From the NCBI GenBank assembly GCA_002428985.1, contig DIYL01000038.1, positions 209,302-268,241 on the forward strand: 58,940 nt of DNA. Direction: 5' to 3'. The position numbers and the translations under genes were made by a program. Under the pieces are notes generated by a model. It was not told the origin of the DNA and made no database searches. It worked only from the letters and a program-made list of their open reading frames with translations. Shown here piece after piece: positions 52,998 through 58,940 of this stretch. Every line of letters begins with the position of its first letter. The first letter of the stretch is position 1. Source of the DNA: Anaerolineales bacterium UBA6055 (lineage in GTDB: Bacteria > Chloroflexota > Anaerolineae > Aggregatilineales > Phototrophicaceae).

Positions 52998-55900
52998 ATG
53001 AAATCATTCGATATTCTCATCACAACATACACGGCAACCCCACCTTCGCTGCTGACAAGCATCACCGATTTTCTAGATGAGCAAGCATATACCTATGCTA
53101 TTAACGACACAGTTGAATCTTCAACATTTTGGATGTGGCTACCCATCATTACCCATCGGGAACACATTGATAAAACAGAAAAACAATGGAACCAACTTAC
53201 TGATACAGCGATAATACCGATTGTCACAAGTCGTTATGATTGTCCCACTTTTATCCATGTAGAATGTGTACTGGTGTTAGATGAAACAGAGGATGACTCA
53301 CTCACTTATCTTGACGATCTACACCACCAACTCAAACAATCCCATCGCCTTAGCAAAAAGATTAAACAGCTCAAAGAGCAAATTGCTCAAATACAACACC
53401 TAGCGCCAACCCCAACGAGAACCACTCATCTACACGATTTACAAACGATTCTCGACTATACGCGTCGTTTTTTGACAGAGCACAAAAAAATCCTTGATAA
53501 TAATCAAACCTTACTAGAAGATGGAATTCAAGCACTGTTAAATCACACCAGTCAAAATCAGGGTACGCAAGCCACAACCATTGTTGGCAGTCCACCACAA
53601 GGTGCATCCTATACCTTTAAGGGTCGCGAACAAGAAGTTACTTTAATTAGCGACTATGTTTTACAAAACCCAGATATTCACCTCATTTCAATATTAGGAC
53701 AGGGTGGGGTCGGTAAAACTGCCCTTGCTTGTTATGTACTGGATACGCTTGCGAATCATGATGATATCGACATCATTCTTTATTTGAGTGCCGAAAATAG
53801 GAATCAACAATTTTCACTCGAACGTCTGTTTATGATGACAGGCGAAGCGATCGATGACGAAGCCCGTGGTAGACTGAATCGGGTTTGGCACAATGAAAAA
53901 ATGATGTTAGATGCGCAAATTGATTATCTCATTGATGAGTTTGTAGATCATCGCATCCTTATTCTATTTGATAACCTCGAAGATAGTCTATCCGATGATG
54001 GCGCATGGATAGATGAAGGATTTAATCAATTATTCAATCAATTTCTGGAGCGTACCCACCAAGCAACAATCATCTTAACAAGCCGGATAGCCGTACGAAT
54101 AGATGATGCATTCGCAAGTATTACCCGTATAATACCGTTAGATCAGGGGTTATCGGACAAATTTGCGATTGAGTTACTCTATGAACATGATACCGATGAT
54201 TGCATTATTTATCGTGATATTCACAACGATATACTCAAACAAATCACTAAAAAGACAAAAGGTTACCCTCGTGCATTAGAAGCAGTCACCGGATTGCTTA
54301 TTAACGATCCGACCTTAACAATCGACACACTCTTAGAGATTGACACCACTTATGTTGACGTTGGTCTTGTCTCCTTTTGGGTTGATCATGCAGAATCAAA
54401 GTTGGATGCTGACCAGCGGATGGTTATGCAGGCGTTATCCATTTATGCCCGACCTGTCAATGAAACCGCTATACGTTTTCTACTTGAACCATATATTGAG
54501 CTGACCGCCATCGACATCACTTTCACCATTGATCGCTTGCGACGTGGACGTTTTATTACTATTAATCAAACAACGGGTGATATCAGTATGCACCCACTTG
54601 ATAAAGCTTATAATTATGATCTGATCAAAACAGGTGAAGCAGATATCGGGCGTATGTCCGCTGGGGAACGCTTCCTTTTGCAGATGAATATCTTACCACC
54701 GATGACCGAAGCTATGGATGACACTCTCTTCACACGCGTGACATTAGAAAAGCGTGCTGGGGATTTTTACGCACAACTTCGTGGAAATCCAGCCGAGTGG
54801 CAGACCATCCATGATATGCAACCCTACTTTTTAGAGTATGAGCATCGCTTACGTGCCTTAGATTATGAAACCAGCTTCACAATGCTGATTACGATCTATA
54901 ACTTACTAAAATTATCAGGATTTTCGCGCAAGATTGTTGAGATGATTAGGCCATTAATCGACCATCTGACCGATACCTATCTGATGACCTGTTATAACAT
55001 GCTCGGTATGGCATATGATGACCTCGGATTATACAAACATGCGCTTAATTGTCATCTCAAAGCCCTCCCGATAGCCCGCCAAGAGAAGAACCGCCCCGCA
55101 GAGGCTGCTCATCTCAGTGGAATTGGCTTGCAATATAGCAACCTCGGGCAATATGACAATGCGTTGGACAATTATGAGCAAGCCCTCGAAATTTCACGCG
55201 AGACCGGAAAACGCAAACAAGAGCGCGGTATCCTTAATAATATGGCGGTCGTGTATAACAGCATCGGGCGCAAACTTGAGGGATTGCATTACTATGAGGA
55301 ATCCTTAGAGATTGCACGTGAAATTGACGATAAACAAGGCATCGCTGTTACCCTCGCAAATATAGGTGACTCTTACGGTGCGCTCGGTAAAGTAGAGAAG
55401 ACGATTGAGTGCTATCAGGAATCCATCGAAATCTACACGGAGATTGGTGATAAACTCGGGCGTGGTGTGACCATCGGTAAGATGGGGAATGCAGCGATTA
55501 TGTTAGGGAGCTATGAGGATGCACTCAAGCTACTTCAAGTTGCTGTGAACATCGCGCAGGCGGTCGGGAATCAGATGTGGACGGTCATCCATCAAGCCGA
55601 TGTAGCGGCGGTTCATGCGCATCTGGGCGATCTGCAAAAAGGGTTAGATTTGCTCGAGATGATCATCCCGCAGGCAAAATCAGTCGGTAGCCCAATTCTG
55701 ATCAATTATACGCATAGTTTACTCGCTGGTATCCTACTATATGACGAGCAACTGGAACGCGCGCGTACAGCAAGCGAAATCGCGATCAAGTATGTGAACC
55801 CCGCCAACCGTCATTATGAGTATGCGCTGTATGGGCTGATTCTGACACGCCTTGAGCAAATGGACGAAGCACAAGATGCGTTTAACTCGACGCTGGATCA

Positions 55901-56156
55901 TGCGGCGGAATTACTTGATAACACACCCGACCTCTACAGCCCCAAATACTCGCGAGGGTTGGCGTTGATGGGGCTTGCGCTGGTCACCGATGATATGAGC
56001 TACGCCGAAGATGCGAAGACAGCCTACATCGAAGCCCGCCAAAATTGCGATGCAAAGGGCATCATCACCCGTGAAATGCGTAAACTCAAGTTGCTGACGG
56101 GCACGGTTGATGATGACGATGATCCGCCATTGCTCAGTCCGCCAAATGAGATATAA
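52998..56156 (+). CDS. STAND ATPase with TPR array and unusual N-terminal domain
   Basis: 1052 residues. An unrecognised N-terminal domain of about 110 residues (FDILITTYTATPPSLLTSI, IIPIVTSRYDCP) is followed by a Leu/Gln-rich coiled coil at about 110-175, an NB-ARC-like ATPase (FKGREQEV near 209, Walker A GQGGVGKTA near 235, Walker B ILILFDNLED near 317, ILTSR) and about ten TPR units from about 660 (YDDLGLYKHALNCHLKALPI, YSNLGQYDNALDNYEQALEI). Such proteins act as ligand-triggered assemblies in signalling or defence. The N-terminal domain would be the effector. Three Met-free steps upstream give no other start. Confidence 0.85.
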   Translation: MKSFDILITTYTATPPSLLTSITDFLDEQAYTYAINDTVESSTFWMWLPIITHREHIDKTEKQWNQLTDTAIIPIVTSRYDCPTFIHVECVLVLDETEDDSLTYLDDLHHQLKQSHRLSKKIKQLKEQIAQIQHLAPTPTRTTHLHDLQTILDYTRRFLTEHKKILDNNQTLLEDGIQALLNHTSQNQGTQATTIVGSPPQGASYTFKGREQEVTLISDYVLQNPDIHLISILGQGGVGKTALACYVLDTLANHDDIDIILYLSAENRNQQFSLERLFMMTGEAIDDEARGRLNRVWHNEKMMLDAQIDYLIDEFVDHRILILFDNLEDSLSDDGAWIDEGFNQLFNQFLERTHQATIILTSRIAVRIDDAFASITRIIPLDQGLSDKFAIELLYEHDTDDCIIYRDIHNDILKQITKKTKGYPRALEAVTGLLINDPTLTIDTLLEIDTTYVDVGLVSFWVDHAESKLDADQRMVMQALSIYARPVNETAIRFLLEPYIELTAIDITFTIDRLRRGRFITINQTTGDISMHPLDKAYNYDLIKTGEADIGRMSAGERFLLQMNILPPMTEAMDDTLFTRVTLEKRAGDFYAQLRGNPAEWQTIHDMQPYFLEYEHRLRALDYETSFTMLITIYNLLKLSGFSRKIVEMIRPLIDHLTDTYLMTCYNMLGMAYDDLGLYKHALNCHLKALPIARQEKNRPAEAAHLSGIGLQYSNLGQYDNALDNYEQALEISRETGKRKQERGILNNMAVVYNSIGRKLEGLHYYEESLEIAREIDDKQGIAVTLANIGDSYGALGKVEKTIECYQESIEIYTEIGDKLGRGVTIGKMGNAAIMLGSYEDALKLLQVAVNIAQAVGNQMWTVIHQADVAAVHAHLGDLQKGLDLLEMIIPQAKSVGSPILINYTHSLLAGILLYDEQLERARTASEIAIKYVNPANRHYEYALYGLILTRLEQMDEAQDAFNSTLDHAAELLDNTPDLYSPKYSRGLALMGLALVTDDMSYAEDAKTAYIEARQNCDAKGIITREMRKLKLLTGTVDDDDDPPLLSPPNEI

Positions 56157-56162
56157 GTTTTA

Positions 56163-56310
56163 TTGCCGAAATCCGTTTTGTTGCCGTTTTTATTGCCGAT
56201 AGCAATTGGTTAATTGCCGGAGTATCCCCTGTTATTGCCCTATTATCGGGGTATGTTGCCAGTGTTGCCGTTTTTATTGCCATTGCCTCGGCAATTGTTT
56301 TTCCGGCAAT
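56163..56310. repeat. TTGCC-rich repeat tract
   Basis: About ten copies of TTGCC or its complement within 150 bp, including an 18-bp exact direct repeat at 56180-56197 and 56264-56281 (GTTGCCGTTTTTATTGCC, offset 84). No coding support. May be a regulator array or simple satellite. Confidence 0.5.
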
Positions 56311-56319
56311 AAATCAGCA

Positions 56320-56386
56320 GAGCGACACGCAGGTCAATCCATACCAATACAATTCACGGCGGAGCGACACGCAGGTCGCTCCCTAC
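56320..56386. repeat. GAGCGACACGCAGGTC repeats with hairpin
   Basis: GAGCGACACGCAGGTC at 56320-56335 and 56362-56377. The second is part of a palindrome GGAGCGAC (56361-56368) / GTCGCTCC (56375-56382), followed by CTAC, i.e. on the other strand GTAGGG then the palindrome. It resembles the GTAGGG-ended family at 10609 and 58217 with another core. Lies in the gap between the two STAND genes. Confidence 0.55.
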
Positions 56387-56521
56387 TGTACAATAGGTAG
56401 TCATTAAAAGGGTGAGCAGAGAGTCGCGGTTTGGGTTGATTTTCAGGTATAGATGTCAGATGGTGTCGGTTAAGATATACTAACAGATAGTAGACTTAAC
56501 GATTACTTGGGATGCCATTGC

Positions 56522-58940
56522 ATGTTTGATACATTACCTAATTTACCCGCTGAGACAACAAACTCAATCCTGATTTCATATTCACGCGACGACCGTGACA
56601 CCGTCATCGCCCTCTATGACAAGCTCCAAACATGTGGATTTACATTATGGCGTGACCTCCACAATATTGAAGGGGGCGAGCCGTTTTGGGAGGAGATTAA
56701 AAAGGGCATTGATGGTTGTGAGACGGTCGTCTTATGTATGTCGATGACTGCGCTGGATTCCCGATTTGTACAGATGGAATGGCAGTATGCACGGCAACAG
56801 GGTAAGCGCGTGTTACCGGTTGTCGTTGATACGGTTGATTTCGACAAAGTACCGCGTTGGATGGGACGGATTGATTGGAAAGACTTCCGCAACGGTCAAC
56901 CGGAGCAAGAGACAGTCTGGGCAAGTTTCATCAAGACGCTGAATGCCCCGTATGATGGGCGTAAAGTGCCGTTTATGGCGGATCGGCTACCGGAGTATTT
57001 TGTACAACGTCCCGAAGAATTTGAGAATATCGTCGAGGCACTGGTCGATAGTAACGGCGCAGTCGCGATTACGGCAGCGGTACGAGGCGCGGGCGGGTTT
57101 GGTAAGACAACGCTGGCATTAGCCCTATGTCATGATACGCGTGTGCGGGGCGCATTTGATGATGGGGTGTTGTGGGTGACACTCGGGGAAAATCCGACAT
57201 CGGCGGATATAGACCGTTATGCGCTAGATTTATGCGAACTGATTACGGGAGACCGCCCAACCGTACAAACCAAAGAAGCCATCAAAACCGAATTGACGAA
57301 AGCCATCGGTGACCGTTATCTTTTGCTGGTGATTGACGACCTGTGGCACAAACATAATGCCGACATCTTCCTGACAGACAGCCCCAACAGCGCAGTGTTG
57401 ATCACGACACGCTTTGACCATACCCTGCCCGATGGCGTCGGACATACTGAAAATGTCGATGCGATGAAAACATCGGAAGCGGTCGCATTACTGACGTGGG
57501 GTATTGAGAATGTGACGGAAGATCATCGTGAGGCGTTAGAAGCATTAACGGATCGATTGGGTGAATGGGCGGTGATCGTCCGACTAGCCAATGCGACCTT
57601 ACGCAAACGCATTGGAAACAGGGATAGCCTTGATAAAGCACTGGCTTGGGTAGACAAAGCCCTGACACGCAAAGGTTTGACCGCATTCGACGACGGTGAT
57701 GATGCCGGACGTACTAATGCTGTGAAAGCCACACTGGAAGTGAGCCTCGATTTATTAGACGACGAGCAACAGTCACAATTTGCACAATTAGCGATTTTCC
57801 CTGAAGATGCCGAGATACCCTTTACGACATTAGAAAAATTATGGGATTTAGACGACTTCGACACGGAAGACTTGACCGAAGCCCTACAAGATGCCTCGCT
57901 TTTACAAAGCTATGATTTAGACAAACGCGAGATACGCTTACATGATGTGATTAGGCAGTATTTGATTGATACACATGAGGGTGCGTTGCAGGGGTGGCAA
58001 GCGGAGTTTGTTGAGAATTTAGCCATCACCCCCAAGTTTGATTTGCCAGACACGTATTGTTGGCGGAATATTGCCTATCATCTGATTCATGCCGACAAAG
58101 CGGATACCCTACGCGACTTGTTGCTGACAATGGACTTCTTGCAAGCTAAGCTCAACCACACCGACCCAAATGCATTGATCGCGGATTGTGAGATGTATTT
58201 GTCACCACCCGATACAGTAGGAATAAGGCATGCCTCGTCCCTACCCCCTACAGATGGAAATGATGATACATTGGATAACCGCCCCATCGAATTATTACGC
58301 CACGCCCTGCAATTATCATCTCACATCATCACAGATCACCCCACCCAACTCCCCGTCCAACTGGTGGCGCGTTTATTGAACCACATCAGCCAACCAGCCA
58401 TCACAACCTTATTACAAGCTGTGCAAACACACGCTACCCCGCACCTATTCCCCACAGCACAAACCTTTGATCCTGCTAGTGGGGCATTGCTGCGAACACT
58501 CGAGGGGCATGTTAGTGTTGATTCAGTTACGTTATCAGGCAGGTTTGCGGTGAGTCAATCTTCGAGTGATTTCACATGGAAGGTGTGGGACTGGCAAAGT
58601 GGTGAGCTTATCCACACACTAGAGGGGCATCTAGGCATCGTTTCTTCATTATCTGGCGAGTTTGCGGTGAGTAACTCCCTTTACACACTTCAGGTGTGGA
58701 ACTGGCAAAGTGGTGAGCTTATCCACACACTAGAGGGGCATACTGATTGGATACAAAGTGTGTCTTTGTCAAATGATTTTGCGGTTAGTGCTTCACGTGA
58801 TAATACATTGAAGGTATGGAATTGGACTACAGGCAAGCCGATACACACACTGGCGGGGCATACTGATACTGTTTGGCATGTATCACTGTTAGGTGACTTT
58901 GCCGTCAGTGCATCAGGGGATAGCACATTGAAGGTATGGA
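56522..58940 (+). CDS. TIR-NB-ARC-WD40 STAND protein, 3' truncated by window edge
   Basis: At least 806 residues from ATG 56522, still open at the window end. TIR domain at about 12-150 (ILISYSRDDRDTVIALYDKL, GFTLWRDLHNIEGGEPFW, RFVQMEWQYARQQGKRV, with Glu of MEW at the NADase catalytic position), NB-ARC with Walker A GAGGFGKTT near 189 and Walker B LLLVIDDLW near 267, a winged-helix part, then WD40 blades from about 650 (LIHTLEGH, FAVSASRDNTLKVWNW). Same plan as APAF-1-like sensors; would cleave NAD on oligomerisation. In-frame palindromic repeat at 58217. WD40 blades near-identical as DNA. Confidence 0.9.
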   Translation, partial: MFDTLPNLPAETTNSILISYSRDDRDTVIALYDKLQTCGFTLWRDLHNIEGGEPFWEEIKKGIDGCETVVLCMSMTALDSRFVQMEWQYARQQGKRVLPVVVDTVDFDKVPRWMGRIDWKDFRNGQPEQETVWASFIKTLNAPYDGRKVPFMADRLPEYFVQRPEEFENIVEALVDSNGAVAITAAVRGAGGFGKTTLALALCHDTRVRGAFDDGVLWVTLGENPTSADIDRYALDLCELITGDRPTVQTKEAIKTELTKAIGDRYLLLVIDDLWHKHNADIFLTDSPNSAVLITTRFDHTLPDGVGHTENVDAMKTSEAVALLTWGIENVTEDHREALEALTDRLGEWAVIVRLANATLRKRIGNRDSLDKALAWVDKALTRKGLTAFDDGDDAGRTNAVKATLEVSLDLLDDEQQSQFAQLAIFPEDAEIPFTTLEKLWDLDDFDTEDLTEALQDASLLQSYDLDKREIRLHDVIRQYLIDTHEGALQGWQAEFVENLAITPKFDLPDTYCWRNIAYHLIHADKADTLRDLLLTMDFLQAKLNHTDPNALIADCEMYLSPPDTVGIRHASSLPPTDGNDDTLDNRPIELLRHALQLSSHIITDHPTQLPVQLVARLLNHISQPAITTLLQAVQTHATPHLFPTAQTFDPASGALLRTLEGHVSVDSVTLSGRFAVSQSSSDFTWKVWDWQSGELIHTLEGHLGIVSSLSGEFAVSNSLYTLQVWNWQSGELIHTLEGHTDWIQSVSLSNDFAVSASRDNTLKVWNWTTGKPIHTLAGHTDTVWHVSLLGDFAVSASGDSTLKVW
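58217..58244. repeat. GTAGGG-ended palindrome inside the STAND gene (copy 2)
   Basis: Left arm GTAGGAATAAGGCA (58217-58230), right arm TGCCTCGTCCCTAC (58231-58244), 11 of 14 pairs. It is the same element class as 10609-10636 and encodes, in frame, VGIRHASSLP in the TIR-NB-ARC-WD40 protein, between the ATPase and WD40 parts. Confidence 0.6.
58581..58741. repeat. near-identical WD40 blade DNA
   Basis: 58581-58630 and 58692-58741 agree at 49 of 50 bases with a 111-bp (37-codon) offset, coding for KVWDWQSGELIHTLEGH and QVWNWQSGELIHTLEGH. A recent blade duplication or gene conversion. Confidence 0.85.

Noticed and set aside
56206..56400. Cys-rich 64-residue frame in the repeat tract
   Set aside because: Produced by TTGCC and GAGCGACACG repeats; no start signal.
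1..58940. CRISPR array or prophage
   Set aside because: No regularly spaced short repeats with unique spacers, no cas, integrase, terminase or capsid genes seen.

Overview
The window looks like chromosomal DNA of a free-living bacterium, most likely a Chloroflexota (Anaerolineae-type) member. This is inference. The pointers are a mid-forties GC content judged by eye, several STAND/NB-ARC ATPases with TIR, TPR and WD40 parts, HEAT repeats, secreted proteins with Thr-Pro mucin-like linkers, an ECF42-type sigma factor with its YCII partner, and short palindromes with GTAGGG ends. No rRNA, tRNA, CRISPR array, transposase or phage gene was found. Core genes (dnaN, acpS, dtd, amt) are scattered singly among accessory genes.

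Layout. 1-5.3 kb: end of a HEAT-repeat protein, a lipoprotein/SGNH-hydrolase pair, and a minus-strand operon of sigma factor, Uma2-like protein and metallophosphoesterase. 5.3-8.3 kb: an OmpR-type two-component pair with a tandem 11-bp box upstream, and a DinB-like protein. 8.4-10 kb: a histone-deacetylase-fold hydrolase and a SET-domain methyltransferase in one operon. 10.2-12.7 kb: FKBP isomerase, Crp/Fnr regulator, dnaN. 13-15.1 kb: YCII protein, ECF42 sigma factor and SRPBCC protein behind a promoter resembling the ECF42 consensus. 15.1-19.8 kb: a tandemly duplicated module (short secreted or anchored peptide gene divergent from a LuxR-HTH/STAND/TPR regulator; one regulator copy survives only as its first codons), then a TIR protein. 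19.8-25.9 kb: glycosyltransferase, a three-gene envelope operon (parvulin-type lipoprotein and two proteins sharing a C-terminal domain), AraC regulator and TIM-barrel sugar isomerase. 26.7-31.1 kb: atypical response regulator, small secreted protein, then an operon of DUF4062/nucleotide-sensor-like fusion, indoleamine 2,3-dioxygenase-like protein and DUF6924-like protein. 31.1-36.1 kb: acpS, dtd, alpha/beta hydrolase, phosphoesterase, amt. 36.6-46.7 kb: sulfatase, cytochrome P450, MerR operon, secreted three-domain protein, LysR with a divergent unannotated His-rich mini-protein, M3 peptidase. 47-52.9 kb: M42 peptidase, DUF433/DUF5615 toxin-antitoxin-like pair, quinone oxidoreductase, secreted propeller, aminotransferase. 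53-58.9 kb: two large STAND ATPases, the second (TIR-NB-ARC-WD40) running off the window.

The most interesting signals are: (1) the 15.1-16.4 kb duplication pairing secreted peptides, one carrying a perfect 70-bp internal repeat, with a double-HTH STAND regulator, which could be a peptide-signalling system; (2) the DUF4062-fusion/IDO/DUF6924 operon, possibly linking tryptophan or NAD metabolism to a nucleotide-sensing effector; (3) the SET plus deacetylase operon, a possible write/erase pair for protein lysine; (4) GTAGGG-ended palindromes, one lying in frame inside the TIR-NB-ARC-WD40 gene. All functional links are inferences from sequence and context.
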